Below are positions 1 to 15,400 of a DNA stretch of 64,000 nucleotides, in pieces (positions within the stretch are counted from its first letter, which is position 1; each line of letters starts with the position of its first letter). The stretch is from Zoroaster sp. YZ-2022 (taxonomy: Eukaryota; Echinodermata; Asteroidea; Forcipulatida; Zoroasteridae). Location of the stretch: positions 40,228,761-40,292,760 of the forward strand of contig CM055819.1 in the NCBI GenBank assembly GCA_029582265.1. Direction: 5' to 3'. The notes beneath the pieces were generated by a model. It had not been told where the DNA came from, ran no database searches, and worked only from the letters and a program-made list of their open reading frames with translations. Position numbers and translations under genes: made by a program.

Positions 1-41
1 GTCTGGACTCCAAATCCTTCCTCAGGGTCCTCACCTCTTCT
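1..41 (-). CDS. IQCE: IQCE exon 14 (partial, runs off the left edge)
   Basis: The acceptor CAG is at 42-44 on the complementary strand. The first base completes the codon left open by exon 13 (GA|A). The reading EEVRTLRKDLESR is coiled coil and lines up with the segment before the IQ motifs in human IQCE. Only 41 bp are visible. Confidence 0.7.
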
Positions 42-3000
42 CTGGGTTTTTCATTAATAATAAAAATATTTATAAAAATATTTATAAAAACATTGTACAC
101 TGTTGGTAAAATGACTGTAAATGCATCCATGCTTTATAAGAACAAAGAGATGCGTAGAAACCAACCTGCGAAAGATTCAGCTTATTTCATTGTGTCGTTA
201 ACAATAAAATAGTAAAAATGCATTCAGATTATTCATATCCATTCCTATATGAAAAGTAGCGCAAAATATTATTTGCGAAATAAGTTGTTTAATTGAACTT
301 AAATAATTTGATTAACCATCCTATGACTGCAAGGGTTAAAATCAGTCACAATGTTGATATACTTGCCAAGGTATATGACATAAAACACAATAAAGGGGGC
401 CACTTTGCATCTGTCACGTTAGCAGTTTTTCTAATGGTTGTTATTTATTTTTAAGTACCTGAAACCGACCAAAAAGTGTTTCAACATGTGAATGGACATG
501 CAGGCTTATACTAGAACTAATTTGAGTTGATTTATTTTATTTACTTTTTTATTTATTTATTTTTTTACCCTCAAATTTCCATAAAAATTGGACGGAAAAA
601 GTTACCGCACTTTTCCGTCCATTTATTGATAGAAATTTTAGGGTAATTAAAAAAATAATAGTAATAATCAACTCAAATTATCTTTAGGATAAGCATGCAT
701 GTCTATTCAAATGTTGAAATTCTTTTTTGGTAGTTTCAGATATTAAAAAGAAAATTACAACCATTAGAAAAACTGCTAATGTGACGGTAGGAAAGTGGCC
801 CCCTTTATTGTGTTTTATGTCATATCTCGTTCACTTAAAAGTCAAACACGGTTAAACCTTATGTGTACTAAGTACATTTACAGGTCAAAATGAGTTGACT
901 GGTTTTTGACTGGTAAAAGCATTGTCTTGTATAAAAACCAGTCAAAAATGCCCCTGTGTGCACATTTGGGTCAACAGTCAAAACAGACAGTGGACTGTTT
1001 TTGACCACTATAGCTACTTGCCACTAAATTGCAGCTATAGTAGGAGGGTTAATTGAACTTAAATGATTGCACTACAAACAGAAATTCTAATCTAATAGAA
1101 AGTCTAATACCATCATCGACATTAATACATCAAGTAAGTTTTCCTGTTAATCTGTGATCATTAATATTGATAATGACCCTTGCTCTGTTAGATGAGTTGC
1201 AAAAAAACAAATTAATAAAAATAAATAATGAAAGGAAAACAAAAATGATCAACCACAAATCTTAAATAAACTTCACCATCCCAGGATGAGGGCAAACAGA
1301 AGACTAAGTACACTCCCGACAAAATATTAAAAAAACTCACTCCAGTTCATCCACTCTCTGCCTCAACTTGGACTTTTCATCCTTTAGCCTCTTGCAATCC
1401 TTCTCCATTCTGGCCTTCTCGCCAAGAAGCTCCGTCTCACGTTTGTCCAGCTGGTCCAGCCGGTCAGCCAAGGTGCCGCTCAGCTCAATCTTCTCTGGCA
1501 TGTCCGAACGATGCAGGGATGAGTTCGCTGTCTTTCCTTCAAGTTTGCCGATTTTCTGTTGGGAAAAGACAAGTTAGGACTGATAAGATCCTATATTAAG
1601 AGATGTATTTCAGTTGTTATAAATAATATTTTCTTAGGGTAGATGAAGACAAGAAAACTTGAATTTGTTCATTACAACAGTGTAAATTTGTAGCACTCAT
1701 AGTCGTACTCGTACTGAAGTACATTTTTCTGTACTCGTACTTTTTTTCCATACTCGTACTGAAGTACATTTTTCTGAACTCAAACTCATTAAAAAAAATA
1801 CTCGACTACAAGTACGCAAGAGTGAAATACCCGCATCCACAAAAAATTACAAATAGTTTTAAGAATCAGTTTATTTAAGGAAAGAAATCTACAAAATAAC
1901 CGTTTCCATGTCTTAAATGGTATTTAGCTTTATAGAAAGTAATCAGCTGAAACATCATCACTTACATCTTCCAGGTCTAACACTGCAGTAAGTAGCTCTT
2001 TCCTATTCATATCCTCATAATCTGCAAGAAAAAGTTTAAAGAAATACTGTTAAATAATTTTGATTAATTGGTGTTTCAAAGGATGTCATTGATGCTATGT
2101 AATTAAACCCATTATTTACCACTGGATGAAAAATGAATACAATCAGCAGACACATATACACTTTAAGGCCGAATCAACCTTGGGCGGCATAAAACCCTCC
2201 TGGATCCACCAATGTAACCAACCTCTCTTCCGGGCCCTTCTCTTCTTAGCCCTTGGCGTGTCACCCATATCGGACATTGCGTCATCTAGCGCCCTCTCGA
2301 GGTCCTGCTTGAGTAGTTTATTCTCGCTCTGTAGCCTCTGGCTGCTTTCGGTTAGCCGTAGGATGGTGGCGTTTAATGCCTTCAGCTTGGCCACGTTGTT
2401 GGTGTCTTTGTCTGCTGTGTTGGGTCTGGCGGATGACCTGTTGAAGAAGATGAACGGCAAAAGGTCTGAAGTAATGTACTCTATTTGCTGAATGTGACCC
2501 AATCATACACAAATAATTTAAACATGGGTGTGATTCAACAATAATAAAAAATCCTGAAAAATGGGTAGGGTGCCTGGGTTTAGAGGACAAAGCCCCCTGA
2601 ACCTCATGGATGTTTAATTTTGGAGGATTTACAGACTCTCCACATCCCCACAAACAAGAAACTAGAGGTTTGGTCACAATACAGGCTACTTCTTTCTTTC
2701 CTTGGTGGCTACTTCTCTTCTTTCAAGAACAATTTGAGGCAAAGGGAGATTTGTAAAAAAAAATCCTGAGAAATCACAGGCCTGTTTAACCAGTTCGCAC
2801 CGGGAATAAAAAAGTTTTTCTGAACACGACCAATGATGCTCACCAGAGCGTGACCGGGGAGACCACATCTTCCACCGTATGCTTATGGCTCATTGCCACG
2901 TCGACCGGGAATCTATACAAATATTCCCGAGAATCCTGTGGCGTGTTTAGACGCTCTCCGATCCGCTGTCCAAAAAAAAATTGCGTGTATACACGGCCTC

Positions 3001-6000
3001 CGACGCGAACTGGTTAAAAAACAATAAATATTGTGCCCTCAAAAATCTTAATTTACATGACATTGACATGTGTGGCAAATTGAAAATGATATTTTCTTCA
3101 AAAGCGAACATTTTCCCCATTTTGTAGAATCTGGTGATATACGTAGTGTTATCGCTAAGTGGTTTTCATGTTTCCAGCTTTTTCGCTTTCACAAACAAGA
3201 ATCATCAGACTCTTAGTTTTATTTCAGTTTTTAATAATAAGTAAGTCTTCACGAAAGCAGTCAATGAATGGCAAAATTACATCCCCTGATGAAGGATTGA
3301 AACGTAAAATTAATCCACAAGCACTCTCAAAAGAGAGATAACTTTCACATAGTGTCAATGGAAATATATCAATTTTCTTGAAAGTAGATAAAAACAACAG
3401 TTAATTTATCCAAAACAGATCCTCCGACTATAACAAGGTTTGATGTGACACAAAGCGATGCTTACCTTCCATTTTCTTTAACTCCTTGGGATTGCAAATA
3501 CCTCAATCTTTGAACCTATTCAGAAAAAACCCCAGAAATTATCAGTTCATGAAATTTTAGTGAAAAATTAAATTGACAGTTTTTAAGTTTTTATGAAATA
3601 TACCATAATACCGTCCAAATAACATCACAATAGGTGCTCAAATTTTTGAGGGAAAAAAATCTGTTTTATGATATTTCTACTACTTTTGTTGTAAATTTGA
3701 CATAATTCCTTTTGAAAGCATTTCAGATGAAATAATTTTCAGCTCAGATGAAACTATTTACACCAGTTAAGATTAAAGTTAATGATTTGTTAATTTTATA
3801 ATTTGGTTATTACCAATATTGTACCTTATGTTATATTGGTTATTGGTTATGTTATCTTGGTTTTATGTTATAATGTCAGGATCAGGGCCCAGTTTCATAG
3901 CGCTGCTTACCGGTAAGCATATTTTCCTGCTAACTATAGCAGAAAAATTTGCTTAAGCATAAGCGTATTTCACAGGTTAGCAAGAAAATTCAGAGCAACG
4001 CGTGCGCGTTCACCATGGATTAGTATCGTTGCGTCACTCATTTGCTAGCAATAATGGTCGGCAAGTTAGCGTGCTTTTCTCTATGCTGAACGGTTAGCAG
4101 CGCTATGAAATGAAAAACGTACAGTAAACGTACAAAAAATTGGCTGCTAAGCGGCTCTATAAAATTTGGGCTCTGGTTTACATTCTTCAAAGTATGTGAA
4201 TACTCCTATTAACCCTCCTATGCCCAGGCTGAAATTTGGCCCAGTAAGCACCGCACCCACAGACAGTCACTTGAGTATTATTGGTTGCATTGCCAATTGT
4301 TCACACATGTGTATAAGAGTGCTGGAGATAGTGGCAAAGTCAAACACACTTGTGTATGTCTTACAAGTTATATGCAGAGTCACACAGAGCTGTGTATATA
4401 CTGCATAAGTTACAGTCGAGTGGCTTTGGTTTGACCTCCTACTAAAGCCACATGTCCATGCATTTATTTGAGTGCACTGCACAAAGTCAATGGGTTGGGA
4501 GTGACATACAAATTTTGAGTGTCTTTGATTGTTAAACCTATAGGAGGGTTAATGCAGTCAATAATCAAAAACAATTGATGAGATTTTAAAGAAAATATTG
4601 CTTAGCAAATGTATCCGCTAAGAAAAATTTACCCGAGAACCAGCCAGAAACAATATACATTGTGTGAAAATTTGGTTGGTAACCTATTATTCTGTGCTCA
4701 GCAAGTTTGCGTGCTTAGCAGCTCTGTGAAATTGTCGCAATCTAGAGGTTGCAGATTCAAGGTGGCGTTAGTTTATCCTCATCATATACATATCTGTATT
4801 TGTTGTGGTATACAAAAACCAGTAATTACCTCTTGGTAGAATGCCTCCATTCCGACTCGCATCTCGTCAATCTTAGTGGTTTTCAAATCCCCCTTCAGGT
4901 TACTATAGAAACAAAAATAAACACACATTTTGAAAAAACACATTTAGGACAGCAAAGGGACATTTTACTGTCTCCTTTTGTATGACAGAAAAGAGTTTTT
5001 CGGTTCAATTTGTGGTGACGCCATGGGGGTTATCTCAAAGTGAGCAAAAGTGAGATCATTGGTTCTGATAAGATCCGTATTGGTATGCTATATATTTCAA
5101 CTAGCCTGCTCCAGTTGTCATCAGGAGAAATAGTTCACTGAGTAAATCTTCCCAAACTATTCCTTCTAATTGCGTTGCCTTTGGTGTTGGCAGAGCTGCC
5201 AACTCTTCCGGATTCTGCGGAAGAATTCGCGTATTTGACGGTAATTTACCTACTTAAAATATATGCAAGGAGGCCTCTCCTTTTGGTGCCAAAGGAGGCC
5301 TCCTTATTTTAATGTACACGTCAAAGTCTCGCAGAATCCGGAAGAGTTGGCAGCTCTGTGTTGGGCACGTAACTCAAATGTTATTGTTCTGGGAAATCAA
5401 TATTTTGAATGCCCCCTCCCACTTTACATCTACCCCCAGTGACCTTAAAATTTACCTTAGTTCTGTCTCCCTGTCTTTTAGGACCATTTCTAGTTTCACC
5501 ACTTTCTGCTTCAGACTGTTCATTTTCTGTAAAACAAATTATTTTTAGTTGATTTAGAAATTTCAAACCGTTTTAATGTGTATATGAGAGAGGAATGAAC
5601 GGTAAAAGGCATGGTGTAGCCTGTTGTGTTCTGAGGAGGTATTAAATCTCAGCTTCCTGTAACTGTACTTATTTAAAACATTTAATATTTGACTGTAGAA
5701 TCTCTACTGGACAAATTGTTTGAAACTGTTAAATTGATCAGTCTGTGGAATACAATATCATGAATGCACCCAATCCATTGTACTTGGAATACTATGCCAA
5801 GGATTAGGTTATTACTTACATACTTGCTGTAGGTAATAGACTTCTGAAACATAGCATACAACAATTAACCCTCCTACTATTGCTGCACTTTAGTGGGAAG
5901 TTGCTACAGAAGTCAAAACCAGTCAACTGCCTGTTTTGACTGCTGACCCAAATGTGCACACAGGGGCATTTTGGACTGGATTTTACTGTGGTTTTGACCA

Positions 6001-9000
6001 CCCTGAACAATGCGTTTACCAGTCAAAAACGGTCGAACCATTTTTGACCTGTAAATGTACATACTACACGTAAGGTTTGACAGTGTTTGACTTTTAAGTG
6101 CACTAGATATACCTTTGGAAGTATTTCAACATTTTGACTGATTTTGACCCTTGTAGAAGCAAGTAGTAGGGTTAACAATCCTTATGTCTTAGTCCTTACG
6201 TTCCATCAATACTTACTGCAGTGTCAGGCTGTTTGCTGGTTAATGTCATTCTAACATCACCCTGGCAATGGAAAGAAAAAAACAAAGAAATAAGGCAAGC
6301 ATTCTTGATGTTAATGCATTTCCTCATTAACCCTAACCTTCCCAAATCCTCCAAAATCCTCTTTGCTAAAGTGAAGGATTTTGAAGGATTGAGGTTACAT
6401 GCTACATGCTCTTTGCTAAAGTGAAGGATTTTGGAGGATTGAGGTTATTAGGCATACTTGCCTTTCCATGGTACATGTACATCCAGGTTTGTTGTAGTGA
6501 TTGCAAGGTCAGTGCTTGGGTCAGTGGACACTGTTTATTGCTCCATGCATGCAGGGAGGGTCCCTGGCCATGTACATGTATCACAGATTAGAAACACATG
6601 TGTGCATACATGTCATGTGCTTGCTTTACTACTGAAGGATTTTGGAGGATTCGGGTTATGTGTAAGCAAATGGGCCCTAGGGAGTTAGGGTTAAGCAAAA
6701 TACTATAAATCATAGGTAATTTTCAAAATTTTAAATGATGGGAGATATTAAATCCAACTTTCACAAGATGGATCAAATATATATGTCTTAATTCTCATAC
6801 AATACGAAGGAACTACTTGAAATTTAAAATTACACTTGCTGTATAGGTGATGATAAACCCATATCAAAGTAATATTTGTCTGAAAAACTTTCTTTTCAAA
6901 AATTTGTTTTGTCAAAAGCAAAAGTTGATTTTTGGTCAGAAATTGAAAAAAAAATGTTTCAGAAGTATCAGCACTTTCTTAAATGAAACTTTCACAAATT
7001 GAATTGAATATCTTGATTCTTCATACAGCATGCAGTCACATTTAATGCATGCTGGAAATTTTCTCGAGATATTCTAGGGTGATTTTAGTTTCCACGTACC
7101 TTGGTTGGGTCAAGAAGTTCTTCGATTGTCCTCTCCTTCTTGAGATGTTCATCTTCAAGACGCCGGTTCCGAGCTTTCACTCTCTCATTTTCTCCTTTCA
7201 AGGCATTGATTTGCTGTAAATGAATGAATACAAAAAATATATTTAAAAAAAACATAATTCCATTATTTTCATAATTCCTAAACAAGATTTGGTATCTTTA
7301 TTATCTTCTCTGTATTCCATATTTACGTGGAGGTCTAAATGACAAAAAAAACTTTTGTTTCACTGAATGCATTTCATAACTTAAAATGTCTTAAGGTCCA
7401 GACAAGCTGACCTATCAATATTCATTAGCGTTGGACAATTAATCACATATTCGCCGGAATTATAATATACACATACATGAAGCATGCCAGTCATGTCATA
7501 ACCTCGGTATAATACTCCACGAATGACGGATTTGGGACGTTCATGACATTGTATTCCAAAGATTGCTGCGCACAGTCTCAAAAGACAGTCTGGCACACTT
7601 CGTGTAGGTAATAAACTTCAGATATCGCATATTACACAAATAAACACTCAGGGATGTGATTTGACAAAAGTAAAAAATCCTGAAAAATAGGTACCATTGT
7701 CGAGTGGACAAAGGAGGACTTTGGAGGATTTACAGACTCTCCACATCCCCACAAACAAGAAACTAGACGTTTGGACACAACACAGGCTACTTCTTTCTTT
7801 CCTTGGTGGCTACTTCTGAGGCAAAGTGAGATTTGTAAAAAAATCCTGAAATCAGGAAAAATCAGGAAAAATCACAGGCCTGATTGACACACTGCTGCCT
7901 GCCACAATATCTGACTGAGGGCGCTCCAAATTCAAACATTTGGAGATCAACATACAAAGTATAAAAACAGCATTCAAATCACCCTGGTACTCGCAAGGAA
8001 ACCTGAAAATGTCAACATGTTTCATGGACTCTATAGTCAGTGTTGGATTGAACGTACCTTCTTCAACTCCAAGATGTCGTCGTACATATCCTCTTTGGGT
8101 TTGTAGCTTGGAACGCCCTTCTGATTTCTGTTGAGAGGTTCTGAGGGAAACAACAACATGAGGTAATGAATCAAACAGAATACTGAGTGAATTATCATCT
8201 AAAACTAAAGCATACTTGGGTTTAAGTGTAAAGGTTATGGAACCAATCATCCCAACTAGTTATACTGTCCGATAGGGGCATGGCCACGGGCGATAATGGA
8301 TTGAGCCACGACCCCGTCATCTGTATCCTGTACTAAATAGAGAATTAGCTGTTACAAACTGCTTACTAACCTAAAGGACCTTTAGTATAAATGCAAAATA
8401 GTAGTTATTGGCCTTACGTTGCGAACCTAGCAGGTTCTTTCTCAAAGGCAATATTGACGAAATAAACGTACACGCAAGAGTGGGCAGAAGTCAGTCAGGT
8501 GTGAAAGAAACACAAAAAGAAGAATCGGGGTACAAGAGGCAGATGTCCGGTATTTGGGGCCGGACAAAAGAGGGATTAGATGTGAATAGTTTGTCTTTAT
8601 TCTGTGTTAAAGACCAAGCAACAAGCTTTTATTCCCATTCATAAATGTCCTCCAGATTGGTTTTCCAAATATCAAAATTAACCCTTCTGTGACTGCAAGG
8701 GTCAAAATCAGTGAAAATGTTGATATATTTGCCAAGGAATATCTAGTGCACTTAAAAGACGACGACGACGACGACAACAACAACACTAGTCACAAGGTTT
8801 GCTCTCTTTGTCGGAATGCACTGATGACTTCTGCAGCACAACTTACCATCCATAGTGCTTCCTCTATAGTGCTTCTTTGAGGACATGCCTAGCACTGTCT
8901 CCCTGAGGTAGTCACTGCAGCTGCTAAGACCTAGATTGGGGGACCCTGTTTTGCCGGCGTAGTTGCTGCTACGGCCACTTCCAGTTAAATCTGGAAGAGA

Positions 9001-9439
9001 AACATGATTACAAAAAATGCAAATTACTAACAGAAATGTACAAAGTCAGCATTGACGGGAGCAGGGAACAGGGTTACTGGCATTTGACCAATTTCCTAAC
9101 ATCCCCCCCCCCCCCCAAAAAAAACAATTGAAAACCCTGAAAAGCATTAACTACAACAAACTACAACCTATCTGAAGTTGTGGCTCCACACCTTTGGAAT
9201 GATTTGCCTCTGTACATTCGTGAATCTCAAACTGTTTACTCCTTCAAGAAAAACTTAAAAACTCATCTTATGTGTATTGCCTATAAGGACTATTAACATT
9301 CATTTATGCATTTTTTAATCTTTTGTTTAGTATTATATTGCATTTGCTATTGTATTGTTATGCTATTGTATGATTATCTTGTTTACTGTAAAGTACCTTG
9401 AGCACTTCTTGGTGGATATGTGCGCATTATAAATCTTCT

Positions 9440-9476
<37 letters not shown>

Positions 9477-12400
9477 CTTGATTGCCTCACCGCCATGGCG
9501 ACTGAAGAGCAATTGCTACATTACATATCCTAGGTGTAAAAAGGTCATGTTAAAAGGCTTCATGCCATGCCTATTTCACCTTGGAAAAAAAACAATACAT
9601 GTTTAAAAATGACTGGTACCCTTGTGCATATAAAGCATACAGCAGAGCAATTGCTGCATTACATTTCCTAGGTGGGACAAGACCATGTAAAAATGCATCA
9701 TGCCATGCCTATTTCGCCTTGGAAAATAACAATGCGTGTTTAAAAATAACTGGTACCCTTGCGCAAATAAAGCATACAGAATGTGTCTCAAGCTGTCAGT
9801 TCATCATGCCACGTCGCAAGACCACCCTCCTTTCCCAAAATTAGTACTTTACATATCTTTCCTCCGTCAGCTTTGCATTCTAAACTGTACATATAAAATC
9901 AACATTTTCAAAGACAAATGACTGGCAACCCCCTTCCCCGTCAGTACTAGCTGTACTACACGTACCTTGAAAATGTTGAGCATTTCTAGACAACCACTAG
10001 CTTAACTGTTTGCTTATTGTAAAATAAAAATCAGAACTGCGAAGCCACTGTTTTAACCCTAACCCCCTAGGTATTCTGGCTAGGAACCTTCCCGAATCCT
10101 CCAAAATCCTCCAGTGCACTTTTGGAAACATGCCCTTATCTTCAAAATGCACTGTGCCATTTTCGATGATCTTTCATATTCAGCATTTATGGCCTGTACT
10201 TCTTGCCAGGTAGTAATTTTGTCCCATTTGAAGAGGTGAAAGTATCAGTTTCTAACAGTGCTGAATTTTTCCCCAAAAGTGCCCCTTGGAGAATTTTGCA
10301 GGATATGGGGTGGTTAGGGTTAGGAATCAAGTACCACTGAAAGACGAAATGCCAAAAAAAACCAGTTCTTTATAACTGCAGTCTTTCAGAAACATAACGC
10401 AAGCAATTTGGAATCAATTTCCAATGGAATTAAGATTTCTGTTCAGAATCATACCCAACACCAACATTGCTAGCAGCGCTCAAGCCTAGATCCCCATGAA
10501 CCAACTCACTTCCTGTTCCAAGGCGTAAACTCTGTAACCACAGCTCCCTTGACGACTTCTGGGGTGCGGTGGATGATAGAGTTACGTTCTTTCCCTTCTT
10601 CTGGGCTGAAGACGGCCTATTCTGGTATGGTGATGCTGTAACAAATTACATGTTAATGTTAAGATGGCTTTAACCCTCCTGCAATCAGTGCAATTTTTGA
10701 AACAACCCATTCAGGCCACTCCAAGCTGTTGCAGTTGTTGCCAGTGGCCTCATATGGTTACCCTTCTGTGCACTGTCACACCACTGAGATTGCAGGGTAA
10801 AGTGGTCTCCCATTGATACATTGCAGGCCATATTTCCAAACAACCAGCTACAACCATCTGACCATGTATTTTTACTGTAAACACACCTATACAAAACCAC
10901 TAAAGACTGGTTTGTAATGGCCTTCAGTGTGTGTTGAGTATGTAATCGGAGATGATATTATTTACACTTGGCCTTGGGTGGCACTGGGTTGATTTTGTAA
11001 GATTACTTGTAAAGGACAGCGATGGCTTGTATGCTTTAAAGATTGGTGAAGAACATATTGGAAATTTAGTGGATCGGAGTGGCCTCCATGTGAAGTAGGG
11101 TTGAGCAGTGCTTAATTGTTATAACACCCAAGGAATGCAACTTACATTACAATTGCAATGTATTCAACTTAATCTTACATTTATTTCCATACAAAAATAG
11201 TAAACATACATATGTCATTCAACATTCAATAATTGTGTATGGAGGCAAAGTCGTGATAAGCCAAATCTTGTATTGGAGTACCTTAAACACAGAACAGAAT
11301 TACAACAAAATGGGAAATTACTTCATTACTTAAGAAGGACGGACAATCAAGACGGTCAAATGACCAAGTGGATAATGTAATGGAATGTCTAATGATATAT
11401 AAACCTAAATAAAGAGATGTGTAATTAAGTACTGTAGTTTTAATCATCATTTGAGTAATTATATGATTACATGATTGTGGCTTTGTATTTTGAAATTGCA
11501 AATCAACCATAAATCACTCAGATTAGGGATTACTCGAGTAACCATTTTGTTTGAACTCCTTGATATAGAAAACTTCTTAAAATGCAAAATGCCCTTCACT
11601 AAATACGTAAAGGGACAATATCATCACGATCAACAGGGCATGGAATTGGAGTGCTAGTTTTAGATTAAGTCGGTGACTGAAAATAATACCCCACGTGATA
11701 AGTTCACATTACCGTTGCAGCTCCATGAATGAGCCACTAACTTTCAGTCACTTTGTTCATCTTAACCCTCCTACACATAGAGACCACTGTAAACCACTAA
11801 ATGTCCAATGTGTTGTACACATCCTTAACCCTCCTACACATAGAGACCACTGTAAACCACTAAATGTCCAATGTGTTGTACACATCCTTAACCCTCCTAC
11901 ACATAGAGACCACTGTAAACCACTAAATGTCCAATGTGTTGTACACATCCTTAACCCTCCTACACATAGAGGCCACTGTAAACCACTAAATGTCCAATGT
12001 GTTGTACACATCCTTAACCCTCCTACACATAGAGGCCACTGTAAACCACTAAATGTCCAATGTGTTGTACACACATTGTGCATTTAACCCTCCTACACAC
12101 AGAGACCACTGTAAACCACTAAATGTCCAATGTGTTGTACACATCCTTAACCCTCCTACACATAGAGACCACTGTAAACCACTAAATGTCCAATGTGTTG
12201 CACACATCCTAACCCTCCTACACATAGAGGCCACTGTAAACCACTAAATGTCCAATGTGTTGTACACATCCTTAACCCTCCTACACATAGAGACCACTGT
12301 AAACCACTAAATGTCCAATGTGTTGCACACATCCTAACCCTCCTACACATAGAGGCCACTGTAAACCACTAAATGTCCAATGTGTTGCACACATCCTAAC

Positions 12401-15400
12401 CCTCCTACACATAGAGGCCACTGTAAACCACTAAATGTCCAATGTGTTGTACACATCCTTAACCCTCCTACACATAGAGGCCACTGTAAACCACTAAATG
12501 TCCAATGTGTTGCACACATCCTAACCCTCCTACACATAGAGGCCACTGTAAACCACTAAATGTCCAATGTGTTGTACACATCCTTAACCCTCCTACACAT
12601 AGAGACCACTGTAAACCACTAAATGTCCAATGTGTTGCACACATCCTAACCCTCCTACACATAGAGGCCACTGTAAACCACTAAATGTCCAATGTGTTGC
12701 ACACATCCCTAACCCTCCTACACATAGAGGCCACTGTAAACCACTAAATGTCCAATGTGTTGTACACATCCAACCCTCCTACACATAGAGGCCACTGTAA
12801 ACCACTAAATGTCCAATGTGTTGCACACATCCTAACCTCCTACACATAGAGGCCACTGTAAACCACTAAATGTCCAATGTGTTGCACACATCCTAACCCT
12901 CCTACACATAGAGGCCACTGTAAACCACTAAATGTCCAATGTGTTGCACACATCCTAACCCTCCTACACATAGAGGCCACTGTAAGCCACTAAATGTCCA
13001 ATGTGTTGCACACATCCTAACCCTCCTACACATAGAGGCCACTGTAAACCACTAAATGTCCAATGTGTTGCACACATCCTAACCCTCCTACACATAGAGG
13101 CCACTGTAAACCACTGAATGTCCAATGTGTTGTACACATCCTTAACCCTCCTACACATAGAGGCCACTGTAAACCACTAAATGTCCAATGTGTTGCACAC
13201 ATCCTAACCCTCCTACACATAGAGGCCACTGTAAACCACTAAATGTCCAATGTGTTGCACACATCCTAACCCTCCTACACATAGAGGCCACTGTAAACCA
13301 CTAAATGTCCAATGTGTTGCACACATCCTAACCCTCCTACACATAGAGGCCACTGTAAACCACTAAATGTCCAATGTGTTGCACACATCCTAACCCTCCT
13401 ACACATAGAGGCCACTGTAAACCACTAAATGTCCAATGTGTTGCACACATCCTAACCCTCCTACACATAGAGGCCACTGTAAGCCACTAAATGTCCAATG
13501 TGTTGCACACATCCTAACCCTCCTACACATAGAGGCCACTGTAAACCACTAAATGTCCAATGTGTTGCACACATCCTAACCCTCCTACACATAGAGGCCA
13601 CTGTAAACCACTGAATGTCCAATGTGTTGTACACATCCTTAACCCTCCTACACATAGAGGCCACTGTAAACCACTAAATGTCCAATGTGTTGCACACATC
13701 CTAACCTCCTACACATAGAGGCCACTGTAAACCACTAAATGTCCAATGTGTTGCACACATCCTAAACCTCCTACACATAGAGGCCACTGTAAACCACTTA
13801 AAGTCCAATTTGTTTCACTAATCCTTTACCCTCCTACACATAGAGGCCACTGTAAACCACTAAATGTCCAATGTGTTGCACACATCCTTAACCCTCCTAC
13901 ACATAGAGGCCACTGTAAACCACTAAATGTCCAATGTGTTGTACACATCCTTAACCCTCCAACACATAGAGGCCACTGTAAACCACTAAATGTCCAATGT
14001 GTTGCACACATCCTTAACCCTCCTACACATAGAGGCCACTGTAAACCACTAAATGTCCAATGTGTTGCACACATCCTTAACCCTCCTACACATAGAGGCC
14101 ACTGTAAACCACTAAATGTCCAATGTGTTGCACACATCCTTAACCTCCTACACATAGAGGCCACTGTAAACCACTAAATGTCCAATGTGTTGTACACATC
14201 CTTAACCCTCCTACACATAGAGGCCACTGTAAACCACTAAATGTCCAATGTGTTGCACACATCCTAACCCTCCTACACATAGAGGCCACTGTAAACCACT
14301 AAATGTCCAATGTGTTGCACACATCCTAACCCTCCTACACATAGAGGCCACTGTAAACCACTAAATGTCCAATGTGTTGCACACATCCTTAACCCTCCTA
14401 CACATAGAGACCACTGTAAACCACTAAATGTCCAATGTGTTGCACACATCCTTAACCCTCCTACACATAGAGGCCACTGTAAACCACTAAATGTCCAATG
14501 TGTTGCACACATCCTTAACCCTCCTACACATAGAGGCCACTGTAAACCACTAAATGTCCAATGTGTTGCACACATCCTTAACCCTCCTACACATAGAGGC
14601 CACTGTAAACCACTAAATGTCCAATGTGTTGCACACATCCTTAACCCTCCTACACATAGAGGCCACTGTAAACCACTAAATGTCCAATGTGTTGCACACA
14701 TCCTTAACCCTCCTACACATAGAGGCCACTGTAAACCACTAAATGTCCAATGTGTTGCACACATCCTTAACCCTCCTACACATAGAGGCCACTGTAAACC
14801 ACTAAATGTCCAATGTGTTGTACACATCCTTAACCCTCCTACACATAGAGGCCACTGTAAACCACTAAATGTCCAATGTGTTGCACACATCCTTAACCCT
14901 CCTACACATAGAGGCCACTGTAAACCACTAAATGTCCAATGTGTTGCACACATCCTTAACCCTCCTACACATAGAGGCCACTGTAAACCACTAAATGTCC
15001 AATGTGTTGCACACATCCTTAACCCTCCTACACATAGAGGCCACTGTAAACCACTAAATGTCCAATGTGTTGCACACATCCTTAACCCTCCTACACATAG
15101 AGGCCACTGTAAACCACTAAATGTCCAATGTGTTGTACACATCCTTAACCCTCCTACACATAGAGGCCACTGTAAACCACTAAATGTCCAATGTGTTGTA
15201 CACATCCTTAACCCTCCTACACATAGATGCCACTGTAAACCACTGAATGTCCAATGTGTTGTACACATCCTTAACCCTCCTACACATAGAGACCACTGTA
15301 AACCACTAAATGTCCAATGTGTTGTACACATCCTTAACCCTCCTACACATAGAGACCACTGTAAACCACTAAATGTCCAATGTGTTGTACACATCCTTAA

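Noticed and set aside
2126..2491. 121-codon plus-strand ORF at 2,126-2,491
   Set aside because: It is antisense to IQCE exon 11, whose minus-strand reading is conserved and in phase with its neighbours.
6327..6345. Telomere-like TTAACCCTAACC
   Set aside because: It is the TTAA site plus the end of a CCCTAACC MITE, present once per end rather than as a telomeric run.
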